Notes: generated by a model from the sequence alone, not told the origin. Numbered from the stretch's first letter, positions 17,261 to 26,775 are shown. The stretch is DNA of 64,000 nucleotides from Streptomyces sp. CB01635 (GCF_002803065.1 NZ_NNBL01000003.1:827461-891460); one strand, 5' to 3'. Made by a program: numbers and translations.

Positions 17261-18685
17261 CTAGGACCAGGCCCCGCGCCCCCGACGTGACAGACGTGAC
17301 GAGCGCATGGAGCGCACCGCCACCAGGGCGATCAGGCTGCCGCCGATGACCAGCAGGCCCGGGCCGACGCTGCGGGTGTTCACGACCCTGGAGATCGCGG
17401 CGACCGGGCCGGTGTCAGTGCTGGTTCCCGTGCCGGAGACGGTGCCGTCCCCGGTCTCGGCGGCCCCGCCCATGTTCGTACCGGGACCCGTACCCGTACC
17501 CGTCCCGCCCCCACCCCGAGCGCCCGCCTCGGAGCCTGCGGGAGGCGTGGACGGGGCTGAGCCGTCGCCGCCCGGCCGCGCCTGCCCGGAACCGGCCTCC
17601 GACCCGTCGTCCCCGGACGCGCCGGCCAGGCGTACGTCGAGGGCCGTCATCGCCGCTCCGACGGGCTGGAAGAACGTCGTGCCCCCGGCATCGCAGTTTC
17701 CATTGCCGCCCGACGTCAGGCCCAGGGCGAGCCCGTCGGCGAACAGGGGGCCGCCGCTGTCGCCGGGTTCGGCGCACACCGTGGTCTGGATGAGTCCTGT
17801 GACCGTGCCCTCCGGGTAGTTCACCGTCGCGTTCAACGCCGTCACCCGGCCGGAGTGCAACCCCGTGGTGCTGCCGCTGCGGAAGACCCGCTGGCCCACC
17901 ACGGGATCGGTCGCCCCGGTGATGCGTACGCCACGGCCTCCGCCGATGGCGACGACGTCACTTTCTGCGTGAGGCACCCCATCGTCGTAACGCACGAGGG
18001 AGAAGTCGTTCCCGGGGAACGTGCCGCTCACGGTGGTGCCCAGTGCCGTGGCGTCGCCGGGTCGTGCGAACCATGTCGTGCCGACCGGGCCGCAGTGCCC
18101 CGCGGTCAGCAGGAACGCGTCACTGCCGTCGGTCACGTCGAAGCCCGCCGAGCAGCGCCCGCCGCTCGCGAAGATCGGCGAGGCGCCGTCGACGCGGGTG
18201 GTGAACGTGCCACGGGTCCGCTCCATGCGGACGGACGCGCCGATGGCTTTGGCGACGTCGGCCAGCCGCGACCAGTCGGCTGCGGAGACGGTGGAGTCGG
18301 CCCTCACCACGACCTCGTTCGAGCCGTAGTCCATCGCCCACGCCGTACCGGCCACGCGGGGCGCCGCCCGCAGCGTCGCGGCGGCCGAGCGCAGGTCGCG
18401 CATGCTGTGGCGCACGACCTCGGCCCGCGCCCCGGCCCGCCGCACGTCCGCCGCGGCGCCCGCGTCGGTCACCGCGATCACCGTCCGCCCGTCCGCGCCG
18501 AGCCAGCTGCCCGCCGTACGGGCGGTGCCGAGCTGCGTCACCAGCCGTTCGCCCACCGGGACGGGCGGACCGGAGGTGCCGGGTTCGCTCGCTATCGCGT
18601 GCGTGACCAGCAGGCTTCCGCAGAGCAGGCCGCCGACGGCAGCAAGGCGTGTGATCCGCCGGGCGGTGCGTCGCGCGTGCCTCAT
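17261..18685 (-). CDS. Streptogrisin-like serine protease (S1) with C-terminal membrane anchor
   Basis: 474 residues. Signal peptide (about 1-32), then a prodomain-like region, then a chymotrypsin-fold domain with His197 (LLTAGHC), Asp227 (GNDFSLVRY) and Ser310 (EPGDSGGPL), and cysteines GRCSAGF/TAGHC plus [15 protein letters not shown] placed for two disulfides. Unlike secreted streptogrisins it continues with a Gly/Thr/Ser-rich linker (about 365-435), one hydrophobic helix ([17 protein letters not shown]) and a basic tail [10 protein letters not shown], so it is probably held on the outer face of the membrane. ATG 18685 is chosen because of GGGGAG upstream; the longer frame to 18784 has no site. 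Confidence 0.88.
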   Translation of the reverse strand: MRHARRTARRITRLAAVGGLLCGSLLVTHAIASEPGTSGPPVPVGERLVTQLGTARTAGSWLGADGRTVIAVTDAGAAADVRRAGARAEVVRHSMRDLRSAAATLRAAPRVAGTAWAMDYGSNEVVVRADSTVSAADWSRLADVAKAIGASVRMERTRGTFTTRVDGASPIFASGGRCSAGFDVTDGSDAFLLTAGHCGPVGTTWFARPGDATALGTTVSGTFPGNDFSLVRYDDGVPHAESDVVAIGGGRGVRITGATDPVVGQRVFRSGSTTGLHSGRVTALNATVNYPEGTVTGLIQTTVCAEPGDSGGPLFADGLALGLTSGGNGNCDAGGTTFFQPVGAAMTALDVRLAGASGDDGSEAGSGQARPGGDGSAPSTPPAGSEAGARGGGGTGTGTGPGTNMGGAAETGDGTVSGTGTSTDTGPVAAISRVVNTRSVGPGLLVIGGSLIALVAVRSMRSSRLSRRGRGAWS

Positions 18686-18932
18686 CCAGACTCCCCAACG
18701 TGCGAAACGGCGTACGGACAACAGGTCAACGACCTTGGGGGGAACGGGCGTTGAGAGCGCCGACCGGTCCGTCCCTCGCTTCACGTACGTACGGGCGGGG
18801 CGGCTCGTTCAGCGGGGAGCGACCCGGTCGCCGATGCGGGGGCGGGCCGAACGAGTGGACGCGCGGCCCGAGCGACCTGCGAAAGCCCGGCCCGAGGAGC
18901 GCACGGGTCATGGGGAGTGCAAGGATGTCGTC

Positions 18933-19430
18933 ATGGCAATCAAGGCATATTTCGACATCACCATCGACGACAAGCCCGCCGGGCGCATCAGCTTCAACCT
19001 CTTCGACGACGTCGTCCCGAAGACGGTGGAGAACTTCCGCGCCCTGGCCACGGGCGAGAAGGGCTACGGCTACGCGGGGTCGTCGTTCCACCGCATCATC
19101 CCGCAGTTCATGCTCCAGGGCGGCGACTTCACCGCCGGCAACGGCACGGGCGGCAAGAGCATCTACGGCGAGAAGTTCGCCGATGAGAACTTCCAGCTCA
19201 AGCACACCAAGCCGGGCCTGCTCTCCATGGCCAACGCGGGCCCGAACACGAACGGCTCGCAGTTCTTCATCACCACGATCGTGACCGACTGGCTCGACGG
19301 CAAGCACGTCGTGTTCGGTGAGGTCGCCGACGAGTCCAGCATGGAGCTCGTCAAGAAGATCGAGGGCCTCGGCTCCCGCAGCGGCGCGCCCTCGGCGAAG
19401 GTCACCATCTCCGAGTCCGGCGTTCTCTGA
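18933..19430 (+). CDS. Peptidyl-prolyl cis-trans isomerase, cyclophilin A type
   Basis: 165 residues, the standard length of cytosolic cyclophilins. Active-site features are all present: [15 protein letters not shown] (Arg and Phe/Gln of the site), [27 protein letters not shown]. It catalyses proline isomerisation during protein folding and would bind cyclosporin. ATG 18933 has AAGGA upstream at good distance. It is monocistronic, with two hairpins after the stop. Confidence 0.95.
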   Translation: MAIKAYFDITIDDKPAGRISFNLFDDVVPKTVENFRALATGEKGYGYAGSSFHRIIPQFMLQGGDFTAGNGTGGKSIYGEKFADENFQLKHTKPGLLSMANAGPNTNGSQFFITTIVTDWLDGKHVVFGEVADESSMELVKKIEGLGSRSGAPSAKVTISESGVL

Positions 19431-19450
19431 GCCTGAGGAACGACGCCTGA

Positions 19451-19523
19451 CCGCCGGCCACTCGAAAGCCGGCGGACGGACACAGCGACGGGCCGGGGCA
19501 GCCGATCAGGCCGCCCCGGCCCG
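19451..19523 (+). terminator. Two consecutive hairpins after cyclophilin gene
   Basis: First hairpin: CCGCCGGC (19451-19458) with GCCGGCGG (19468-19475). Second: 15-base arms 19489-19503 and 19509-19523 around loop GATCA, one mismatch, very GC-rich (CGGGCCGGGGC...). They lie between the convergent cyclophilin and FUSC genes and probably stop transcription from both sides. Confidence 0.75.
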
Positions 19524-19548
19524 CTCCATTCCCGCCTTCCAGAAACGC

Positions 19549-19612
19549 CTCACCCTTCAGCGCCTCAACCCTGAGCGCCTCACCGCTCAGCGGCTCAGCC
19601 TTCAGCGCCTCA
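19549..19612. repeat. 15-bp tandem repeat abutting FUSC stop codon
   Basis: Four imperfect 15-base units, CTCACCCTTCAGCGC, CTCAACCCTGAGCGC, CTCACCGCTCAGCGG and CTCAGCCTTCAGCGC (19549-19608), followed by the beginning of a fifth (CTCAGCG), which contains the stop codon of the minus-strand FUSC gene. The units match about 10-12 bases each. It looks like slippage-generated sequence at a gene end. Confidence 0.75.
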
Positions 19613-21865
19613 GCGCCGGTGCCTCGCGACCGGCACATCGAGCGGCCGGGCGAGACCCACGACCCCCTCGTCGAGGCGCTGGAGATGCCGCAGCACGCGG
19701 AAGGTGACCGTGCCCGAGCGCAGCGCTCCCGTCCCGTCCGCCTCCAGCATCGAGGCGATGCTCGCGCCCGCCTCGACCTCCCCGCCGGTCTTCTCGTCCC
19801 GCACATGCGCGTCGATCACGTCGATGTTGTGCGCGATACGCACCCCGGCCCGCTCGAGCCGCGGATCCGCCGCGATGGTCTTGCTGTACGGCACGAGCTC
19901 GGCCGTCGCCGCCAGAGAACGGGCGTGATAGGCGCAGGTCTCCAGGAGTGCCACCAGATAGCGGGCCGTCTGCCTGCGCACCCGCAGCGGCGTGATCGGG
20001 TGCGTCAGCGGCTTCGTGGAGGCGCGCAGATCGTCCAGGGCCGTGTCCAGGTCCCGCGCCTTGTCGAGGAGATCGACCGCGGGCCCGCCGCTGAGCTGCT
20101 CCACGGCCGCCGACACGACGTCACCGAGCCTGACCAGGACCGTACTGAGGAGTTCGTCGGTACGGCGGTCCGTGTGCACCGGCAGCACGAGCACCGCGGC
20201 GACGATGCCGCACGCGGCGCCGAGCGCCGTCTCCTCGATCCGCAGGACGAGCACGTCCAGGCTGTACGTGTTGAGGAGTGTGTAGAGCAGGCCCAGCATC
20301 GCGGTGACGAAGAACGACATCAGGGCGTACGACAGCGGCGCCGTGAAGAACATCGCGAAGATGAAGACCAGGACGAGGGCGAACGCCGTCCAAGTGTGGT
20401 TGCCGACCACGCCCGCGAGCGCGACACCGGCGACCACGCCGAACACCGTGCCGAGAAGCCGGCGGTAGCCCTTGACCAGGATCTCGCCCGTGGACGCGGT
20501 GTTGAGGAAGACCACCCAGCACGTCAGGACCGCCCAGTACCAGCGCTGACTGGAGAGGAACTCGCCACCGACGATGGCCAGGGACGAGCCCACCGCGACC
20601 TGGAACGCGGCCCGCGTGGTGGGCCGCCGGAGCCCGGTGCGGTCGTCCTTGTCGCCCTCGTCCTGCTCGGAGCTGGTGATCGCGAGGTCCTCGGCGTCGA
20701 GTTCCTCGCGGGAGCGCGTCGTCGCCGGGGAGTCGTCGGACTCGTCCTGCGGCCCGTCGAGGGCGACCCGCAGGCCCATGACGGCGCGCGCCGCCTCACC
20801 GATCCCGCGGAAGACGTCCTGCACGGCGGCGGAGCCGCGCGGCAGATTGTCCTCGTCGCGGTAGGCGAGCAGCCGGTTGCGTACGTGCGCGACTGCCGTC
20901 CCGCGGTTGCCCGTCACCGGGCGGGCGACGAGCAGGTGCAGAGCGTTGAGGTCGCGGCGCAGGGTCGCCGTCACGTCGTCGTCGGCGTGCAGGCGCTTCG
21001 ACGGCTCCGGCACGGGCGCGTGCGGCAGATGCAGGGTGAGGGTGTCGGCACGCTCGGCGCTGCGGGCGTTGAGCAGCAGGACGCCGAGCCGTTCGGCCGC
21101 GATCTCGGCGTCGGCGACCCTGCGTTGCACGAGGGCGGCCGTGGCCGAGTCCCGGGTGCCTTCCTCCAGGCGGCCCTGGATCATCAGCGCCGTCTCGTGC
21201 AGCCGTGCGGTGCCCCGCCGCAGGTCGTCGAGGACCCTCTCCAGCTGGTCCGGCTCGGCGTCGAGCAGTTCCGCCTGCGTGTCCACCAGTTGCGCGAGCC
21301 GGGCCCTGAACGCGTCACGCAGCCGGCCGAGCACACGCTCCGGTGTCTCCGGTACGACGGCGAAGCGCACGACCGCGCTGCACGCGAAGGCGACGGCCAG
21401 CGTCGCGTACAGCCGTGGCAGCGACGACACCGTCGCGCTCACGAACAGGGAGACGAAGTAGATCTGAAAGCCGATCAGGCCCAGCGCGGTGCCGCGGTCC
21501 CCGAAGCGGCGGCTGTAGACGGCGCCGAAGATCAGGGCGATGAAGAAGAGGTCACCCGCGACGACCTGGTTGTGCAGCAGCGCGGCCAGCGACACCGCCG
21601 CAAGCGCCACGGGCAGGCCGAGGGCGAGGGTGACGGCCTGGCCGCGTACGTCCTTCTCCCTGATCGCGAACGTGGCCACCATCGCGGCCATGGCGCCGGC
21701 GACCATGTGCGTCACATCGGTGTGGAACGCCGCGAGAACGGCCAGGGTGAGCGCGATCGCGCCGACCGTCCGCAGTCCCGCCATCAGCCGCAGCAGCCCC
21801 GGATCGGATGCCACGAACCGGTCCCACGTGCCCCCGATCCTCGTCACCCGTGTCACTGCCCTCAC
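19610..21865 (-). CDS. FUSC family membrane exporter (aromatic-acid exporter-like)
   Basis: About 751 residues from GTG 21865, which has AGGAGGG ten bases upstream; ATG 21892 is an alternative. Two blocks of hydrophobic segments (about 25-180 and 420-580) flank a large helical cytosolic region, the layout of FUSC/YccS/AaeB-type proteins. The second block starts AFQVAVGSSLAIVGGEFLS and contains RWYWAVLTCWVVFLNTAS, a clear FUSC signature. Such proteins export aromatic carboxylic acids or other organic acids. No membrane-fusion partner gene adjoins it, as expected in an actinomycete. The substrate is unknown. Confidence 0.85.
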   Translation of the reverse strand: MRAVTRVTRIGGTWDRFVASDPGLLRLMAGLRTVGAIALTLAVLAAFHTDVTHMVAGAMAAMVATFAIREKDVRGQAVTLALGLPVALAAVSLAALLHNQVVAGDLFFIALIFGAVYSRRFGDRGTALGLIGFQIYFVSLFVSATVSSLPRLYATLAVAFACSAVVRFAVVPETPERVLGRLRDAFRARLAQLVDTQAELLDAEPDQLERVLDDLRRGTARLHETALMIQGRLEEGTRDSATAALVQRRVADAEIAAERLGVLLLNARSAERADTLTLHLPHAPVPEPSKRLHADDDVTATLRRDLNALHLLVARPVTGNRGTAVAHVRNRLLAYRDEDNLPRGSAAVQDVFRGIGEAARAVMGLRVALDGPQDESDDSPATTRSREELDAEDLAITSSEQDEGDKDDRTGLRRPTTRAAFQVAVGSSLAIVGGEFLSSQRWYWAVLTCWVVFLNTASTGEILVKGYRRLLGTVFGVVAGVALAGVVGNHTWTAFALVLVFIFAMFFTAPLSYALMSFFVTAMLGLLYTLLNTYSLDVLVLRIEETALGAACGIVAAVLVLPVHTDRRTDELLSTVLVRLGDVVSAAVEQLSGGPAVDLLDKARDLDTALDDLRASTKPLTHPITPLRVRRQTARYLVALLETCAYHARSLAATAELVPYSKTIAADPRLERAGVRIAHNIDVIDAHVRDEKTGGEVEAGASIASMLEADGTGALRSGTVTFRVLRHLQRLDEGVVGLARPLDVPVARHRR

Positions 21866-22043
21866 TCTGCCGCACCCTCCTGATCCAGCCATGATCCGCG
21901 GACGCCTCAGCATCCCATGCGCGTCAACAGCGGTCCGAGGCCGGTCGTACGAGGTGGGAGGAGGTACGGGAACCTCGACAGCAGCGCTCTGCAGCCGTCC
22001 TTCGATGTCCCTGGCTGTCATCACACATCGTCATATGTCGTCG

Positions 22044-22682
22044 TCAGATCGGGAGTCCGATCAGGCCACGGCCGCTCCGGGACGCCTCGCTCACGACCTC
22101 GCCCCAGTCGCGGAGCAGCATGACGAACTCCTCGAAGTTCGCGATCCAGCGCCCCGGACGCTCCGCGTGTATCGCGTACGGCTCGCGGAGCCCTTCGAGA
22201 AGGGGTGCGGCAACGGCCCACGCGCGCGCCAGGTGCGGAACCTGTTCCGGCGTACGGACGACGAGCAGCCGAGGGTGCCAGGGGTCCGGTTCGGCGGGGA
22301 AGAGCCCGACGGCCGGCTCGTCCTCCGTACCCGTGCCCGTGTCGGTGTCATCGTCGAGGCCCATCCAGAACAGCCCTGCCAGGAACGCGTCGAGCGCGGC
22401 CCGCAGGCCGGGTTCGGCGAAGTCACGGACGTCCTCCCACGCCTGGCCGGCCCAGAAGTGCGGCTTGAACGAACCGAGCGTCTCGAAGAACTCGTACAGG
22501 GCGCACCACGGCATCTCGGGCCACCTCACCCACCCGTGCTCGACCCGCGCGTGCGCACCGCCACCCTCGTCGCAGTCGTCGTCCGGGTACGCGGCGTCCT
22601 CAAGCATCGCGAGGCGCTCAGCGGCAGGCATCCGCCCGAGGTGGTCCCAGTCGACGACGAGAACGGTGATGTCCAGACCCAT
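22044..22682 (-). CDS. Conserved hypothetical protein
   Basis: 212 residues, acidic, no membrane segment or signal. It begins MGLDITVLVVDWDHLGRM and has aromatic stretches (HGWVRWPEMPWCALYEFFE, FKPHFWAGQAW) and a Thr/Asp-rich insert (DDDTDTGTGTEDE). I recognise no enzyme motif. It resembles small cytosolic Streptomyces proteins with immunity- or SUKH-like aromatic patterns but this is not strong enough for assignment. It is followed downstream by FUSC and preceded by a GNAT gene on the same strand. Confidence 0.65.
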   Translation of the reverse strand: MGLDITVLVVDWDHLGRMPAAERLAMLEDAAYPDDDCDEGGGAHARVEHGWVRWPEMPWCALYEFFETLGSFKPHFWAGQAWEDVRDFAEPGLRAALDAFLAGLFWMGLDDDTDTGTGTEDEPAVGLFPAEPDPWHPRLLVVRTPEQVPHLARAWAVAAPLLEGLREPYAIHAERPGRWIANFEEFVMLLRDWGEVVSEASRSGRGLIGLPI

Positions 22683-22723
22683 GGGGAGAGGCTATAGACG
22701 GCGCGTGGGGGAGGGCCGGGCGC

Positions 22724-23287
22724 CTACCTCAGGGGCCTGCGCACCCACAGCTGCCTGTCGCGCGCTCCGGGTGCGCCGCCGGGGTCCGATGTGCCGAGAT
22801 GCAGCCAGCCCCAGGAGCGCAGCAGCGTGGAGCCCGGCGCCTCGGGGCCTGTGGGGTCCGGCAGGTCCACCGCGGCGACGATCAGATCGGTGTCGTGGCG
22901 CGTGAGGAGCCGTACCTGCAGGTCCGTCGCGACGCCGTGGCGTCGATGGGCGGGCAGCACCATCAGTTCGGCGAGGACGAAGGCCCGGCCGGACGCGGTG
23001 AGTTCCTCGAACTCGGTCGGCAGGTCACCCCGGAAGCCCGCCCACCAGTCACCGGTGCGGTCGGCCCGGAACCCGTACACACAGCCGACGAGGCCGCCCG
23101 AGTCGGCCACCACCATGTCGAAGTCGGGACGCCGGCCGTGTTTCTCGAAGCGGGTCAGGAACCCCTGCCGGTCGCGGTACTCGGCCCCCGCGGCCCCGTG
23201 GTACGCCGAGACATACACGTCAGCGACGGAGTCTCGCTGCTGCTCCGCCTGCCACCGAGACAGCCGCCGCAAGTACACCTGAGCCAT
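22724..23287 (-). CDS. GNAT family N-acetyltransferase
   Basis: 187 residues. VVADSGGLVGCVYGFRAD is the beta-strand 2-3 region, and FVLAELMVLPAHRRHGVATDLQVRLL is the acetyl-CoA-binding motif A with the Arg/His-rich HRRHGVA loop. The C-terminal DLIVAAVDLP...LLRSWGWLHLGT matches the "a.l.v...N..A...y...Gf" region. The acetyl acceptor is not predictable. No regulator adjoins it. Confidence 0.82.
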   Translation of the reverse strand: MAQVYLRRLSRWQAEQQRDSVADVYVSAYHGAAGAEYRDRQGFLTRFEKHGRRPDFDMVVADSGGLVGCVYGFRADRTGDWWAGFRGDLPTEFEELTASGRAFVLAELMVLPAHRRHGVATDLQVRLLTRHDTDLIVAAVDLPDPTGPEAPGSTLLRSWGWLHLGTSDPGGAPGARDRQLWVRRPLR

Positions 23288-23444
23288 ATGAGCCTCCCGT
23301 CAGGCCGCGGGACATGCCCGGGCTCAGCATGGTGACACTCACGGACGACGAGGGGAACGGGGCGTCACGCACTGCCGCGCGAACTCCCGGTGACCTCAGG
23401 GTACTTGGGGCCTAATGTGCTTGGACGGCGTGGTCCTGCGGCCG

Positions 23445-24584
23445 TCAGGACAGGGACTGCACGGTCTCCCGCACCTGGGTCGCGACCGTGTCCGGAAGCG
23501 GCGCGTAGTGGATCCGGGTCAGCGCCTGCTGGCCTTCGTCGCTCGCGGTGTAGGTCAGGAAGGACTTGAGCGCGGGGAGTGTGGCGGCCCGGTTGCCCTT
23601 GTCGCACACGATCTCGTAGGTGACCAGGACGATCGGGTACGCCCCCGCCGCCGAGTGACCGTAGCGGAACTTCAGCGACATGTCCTTGCCCTCGCCGGCG
23701 ACACGGGCCGCGGCGATTCCGGCGGACGCGGACTCCGGCGACGGTGCGACGGGCTCCGCCGTGCCCGTGTCGATGCTGACGGTCGGTACCTGGCTGCTCG
23801 CCGCGAAGGACAGCTCGAAGTAACCGATCGACCCGTACGAGGAGTTGACCTGCGAGACGACACCGCTGGAGCCGTTCGCCGAGCCGCCGCCGGTGCCCTG
23901 CCACGACTTCTCCGCCGAGTAGGGCCAGGCGGCCGGGGCGGCTCCCGCGAGGTAGGCCTGCAGGTTCTGCGTCGTGCCCGAGTCGTCCGAGCGGTGCACG
24001 GGGCGGATGCGGGTCGAGGGCAGTTCCGCGCCGGGGTTGAGCGCGCGGATCTCCGGGGCGTCCCAGGTGGTGATCCGGGTGTCGAAGATCTTGGCGAGGG
24101 TCGCGGCGTCGAGGACCAGGTCGTCGACGCCGGGCAGGTTGTAGCCGACCGCGATGGGGCCGCCGGCCATGGGCAGGTTGATGGCCCGGCCCTCGGTGCA
24201 CGTCTGCTTCGACAGCTCGACCTCTTCGGGCTTCAGCGCGCTGTCCGAGCCGCCGAACGCGGTCGCGCCACGCAGGAACTGGGCGGCACCGGCGCCCGAT
24301 CCGAGCGGGTTGTACGCGATCTGGACGCCGGGGCAGGCGCGCTGGTACTGGTCGATCCAGTACTTCATCACGTTCTGCTGGGCGGTCGAACCCGAGCCGG
24401 GAACCTGGCTCTTGCCCGCGCAGTCGATGTCGGCCACGGGGGAGGCGCCGGCCGAGGACGCCTGATCGTCGGAGTCACCCGGGCCGCCCGCGCCGCACCC
24501 CGCGAGCAGGAGCACGGCCGCGAGGGAAGCCACGCCGGCCGGAGCGCTCCGCTTGATCACACGTCTGGCACGGGCGCTCTGCAC
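23445..24584 (-). CDS. pstS: Phosphate-binding lipoprotein PstS
   Basis: 379 residues. The signal ends in LLLAGCGAGG, a lipobox, so the protein is anchored outside the membrane by Cys (about residue 29). The mature part has the PstS phosphate loop GSGSTAQQNVMKYWIDQY, AYNPLGSGAGAAQFL, FGGSDSALK and HRSDDSGTTQNLQ, all contacts of the phosphate site. GTG 24584 has a GGGG site upstream. No pstC, pstA or pstB follows, so it is a solitary copy and must use permease parts encoded elsewhere. A PHO-box-like sequence lies 61-82 bases upstream of the start, which implies PhoP control. Confidence 0.92.
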   Translation of the reverse strand: MQSARARRVIKRSAPAGVASLAAVLLLAGCGAGGPGDSDDQASSAGASPVADIDCAGKSQVPGSGSTAQQNVMKYWIDQYQRACPGVQIAYNPLGSGAGAAQFLRGATAFGGSDSALKPEEVELSKQTCTEGRAINLPMAGGPIAVGYNLPGVDDLVLDAATLAKIFDTRITTWDAPEIRALNPGAELPSTRIRPVHRSDDSGTTQNLQAYLAGAAPAAWPYSAEKSWQGTGGGSANGSSGVVSQVNSSYGSIGYFELSFAASSQVPTVSIDTGTAEPVAPSPESASAGIAAARVAGEGKDMSLKFRYGHSAAGAYPIVLVTYEIVCDKGNRAATLPALKSFLTYTASDEGQQALTRIHYAPLPDTVATQVRETVQSLS

Positions 24585-24644
24585 TGTCGTTCCCCCTGGT
24601 GAAACCGCGATCGGAAGAACAGATGGTTGCCGATCATGGCGGTC

Positions 24645-24666
24645 GCGGGGTGACGCGCGGGTTAAC
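24645..24666 (-). promoter_or_regulatory. PHO box-like pair of 11-bp direct repeats upstream of pstS
   Basis: Read on the minus strand: GTTAACCCGCG followed directly by CGTCACCCCGC. Each 11-mer matches 8 of 11 positions of the Streptomyces PHO-box unit GTTCACCCGGC. Position 60-80 bases before the pstS start is right for PhoP activation. Assignment is by hand comparison. Confidence 0.65.
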
Positions 24667-24784
24667 TCCAGGCGAAGCACCACCGTACGAAGGGCGAGCG
24701 GGGCGCCAAGCGGGCCCCGCCGTCCACTTCCGCTGACGCCCAGTTCAGCTCTTGGTTCCCGCTCAGTCCTTGCCCGGTCCTTGC

Positions 24785-25573
24785 TCAGTCCTTGTAGTCG
24801 GGCGCGATCCGGTCGAGCAGGCGCAGCATCGCCGCCCACGCCAGCTCGTACGCGTCCTCGTCCTGGAAGTCCGAGTCGGCCTCCGCCTCGCCCGCGAGCT
24901 GCCGGGCGGTGTACTCGCACACCTCCGGCGACGGCACGGTCAGCGGGACGCCGCCCGCCTGCGCGGTGACCTGTATCTCGCAGGCCTTCTCCAGGTAGTA
25001 CATGCGCAGGAACGCCTGGGCCGCGCTCCCGCCGACGGTGAGCAGGCCGTGGTTGCGCAGGATCAGCGCGGGGTGGCCGGCGATGTCGTCGACGAGTCGC
25101 TTCTGCTCGTCCAGGTTGAGCGCCACGCCCTCGTAGTCGTGGTAACCGACCCGGTTGTGGAACTCCATCGACATCTGGTTCAGCGGCAGCAGCCCGCCCT
25201 GCTGTGCGGCGACGGCGCAGCCCGCCTTGGTGTGCGTGTGCAGGACGCAGTGGGCGTCCTCGCGGGCGGCGTGGATCGCGCTGTGGATGACGAACCCGGC
25301 CGGGTTGACCGGATAGGGGGTCGGCTCGACCGGGCTCCCGGACAGATCGATCTTGACCAGGTTGGAGGCGGTGATCTCCTCGAAGAGCAGCCCGTACGGG
25401 TTGATCAGGAAGTGGTGGTCCGGGCCCGGCAGGCGCAGCGAGATGTGCGTGAAGATCAGGTCGGTCATGCGGAAGTGGGCCACGAGCCGGTAGACGGCGG
25501 CGAGTTCGCGGCGCAGCCGCAGTTCCGTCTGCGCGGCGTCCTGATCGGCGGCGGGGGTCAGCAGGTCGGTCAC
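24785..25573 (-). CDS. Class II aldolase/adducin family protein
   Basis: 262 residues from GTG 25573 with AAGGAG upstream. Class II aldolase features: FTHISLRLPG, SAIHAAREDAHCVLHTHTKAG (zinc ligands His-x-His), LILRNHGLLTVGGSAAQAF with a third His, and Glu in the TASNLVKIDL region replaced as usual in this broad family. Members are L-fuculose-phosphate aldolases, ribulose-phosphate epimerases or decarboxylases. The GTGA overlap with the upstream dehydrogenase gene shows translational coupling. The pair suggests processing of a hydroxy-acid substrate by oxidation or reduction and C-C cleavage. Confidence 0.88.
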   Translation of the reverse strand: MTDLLTPAADQDAAQTELRLRRELAAVYRLVAHFRMTDLIFTHISLRLPGPDHHFLINPYGLLFEEITASNLVKIDLSGSPVEPTPYPVNPAGFVIHSAIHAAREDAHCVLHTHTKAGCAVAAQQGGLLPLNQMSMEFHNRVGYHDYEGVALNLDEQKRLVDDIAGHPALILRNHGLLTVGGSAAQAFLRMYYLEKACEIQVTAQAGGVPLTVPSPEVCEYTARQLAGEAEADSDFQDEDAYELAWAAMLRLLDRIAPDYKD

Positions 25574-26550
25574 GAGACGGCTCCTTCGAGGGTCGGGTCG
25601 ACCACAGGCGTGAGCGGGCGGCCGGTGCGTTGCCAGGCGATGACGTTCTCGGCGGGCGCACACACGTACGCGCGCTGCGAGGCGTCGGACAGGAACGCGC
25701 TGTGCGGGGAGAGCTGGATGCGCGGGTGGGTGCGCAACGGGTCGTCGGCGGGCGGGGGTTCGACCGGGAACACGTCGAGCGCGGCCCCGGCGAGGTGCCC
25801 GCTGTCCAGTGCGCGCAGGAGCGCGTCGGGGTCGACGAGTTCACCGCGCGAGACGTTCACGAGGAACGAGCCCGGCCGCATCCGGGCGAGCAGGGCCTCG
25901 TCCGCGAGACCGTGGGTCTGCGGGGTGAGGGGGGTGTGCAGGGACAGCACGTCGGCGCGGCTCACCAGCTCGTCGAGGTCGAGCCGGTCGACCTCGGGCG
26001 GCCAGCCGGCCGGGTCGGCGTGTGGGTCGAAGGCGGCCACGCGGCCGAAGACGGGCGCCGCCATCCGTGCCACGGCGCGCGCGATACGGCCGAACCCGAC
26101 CAGGCCGAGCGTCAACTCGCCGGCCCGGCGGGGCAGTTCACCGAATTCCGTGTTCCAGCCGCCGGTCCGCACCGTGGCGTCGGCGTGCGGCAGGTGGCGT
26201 ACGAGGGAGAGGGTGGCCGCGAGTGCGTGCACGGCGACGTCCTCGGTGGCCGCGTGCGGCAGGTTGCTCACCCACAGGCCGCGCCGGCGGGCCTCGGCGG
26301 TGTCCACCATGTCGTAACCGGCGGACATCGTGGCCAGCATGCGCACCGTCGGCAGCCGGTCCAGGAGGGTCGCGTCCACCGGGGCGTAGCCGACGATCAG
26401 AGCCTCGGCGTCGTGCGCGGCAGCCGCGATCCTCCCGGGGTCGCGGCTCCCGACCACGCGGACCTCGAAGCCCGCGTCGCGCAGCAGGCGCGCGCCCGGC
26501 TCGACGTCCAGCTCCTCGGGGTCGGTGAAGACCACCACCGGCTGACCCAT
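25570..26550 (-). CDS. D-2-hydroxyacid dehydrogenase (NAD-dependent)
   Basis: 326 residues. Nucleotide-binding motif GLVGFGRIARAVARM with the acidic residue in FDPHAD. Catalytic Arg in NVSRGELVD, Glu in ALDVFPVEPP and His in LSPHSAFLSD match the D-isomer-specific 2-hydroxyacid dehydrogenase family, which interconverts 2-oxo and D-2-hydroxy acids. ATG 26550 has GGGGAG upstream. It is the first gene of a two-gene operon with the class II aldolase and faces a double-module Lrp regulator with a palindromic site between them. Confidence 0.9.
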   Translation of the reverse strand: MGQPVVVFTDPEELDVEPGARLLRDAGFEVRVVGSRDPGRIAAAAHDAEALIVGYAPVDATLLDRLPTVRMLATMSAGYDMVDTAEARRRGLWVSNLPHAATEDVAVHALAATLSLVRHLPHADATVRTGGWNTEFGELPRRAGELTLGLVGFGRIARAVARMAAPVFGRVAAFDPHADPAGWPPEVDRLDLDELVSRADVLSLHTPLTPQTHGLADEALLARMRPGSFLVNVSRGELVDPDALLRALDSGHLAGAALDVFPVEPPPADDPLRTHPRIQLSPHSAFLSDASQRAYVCAPAENVIAWQRTGRPLTPVVDPTLEGAVS

Positions 26551-26588
26551 CACATTTCTCCCCACTCTTGGAGCGACGAACTCAGGGT

Positions 26589-26627
26589 GACGAATGATTC
26601 GTCGGTCGCTTCGGTGTTGAAGTTACG
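26589..26627. promoter_or_regulatory. Palindrome GACGAATGATTCGTC, likely Lrp operator (site A)
   Basis: GACGAATGATTCGTC at 26589-26603 is a perfect 15-base palindrome, and TTGAAGTTACG follows at 26617-26627. Both elements recur in the promoter region at 27709-27789 on the other side of the Lrp gene. It lies 39-53 bases upstream of the dehydrogenase start. Confidence 0.7.
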
Positions 26628-26775
26628 TTTCGTCTTCCATAATTGTCCAGTCCACATGAGACGGGTGTCCGTGATGGGCGTCACGGGTGTCCGGCACCCG
26701 CGTCCCCGTGGTCGACAATGGGCGCCGACCCCGGGTGCGGCCGTACCCGGGCAGCCGAGCTGAGGGGAAGCCCCG

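Noticed and set aside
19619-21883. Long plus-strand frame opposite FUSC
   Set aside because: Antisense shadow; rich in Arg/Glu/Gln/Val without motifs.
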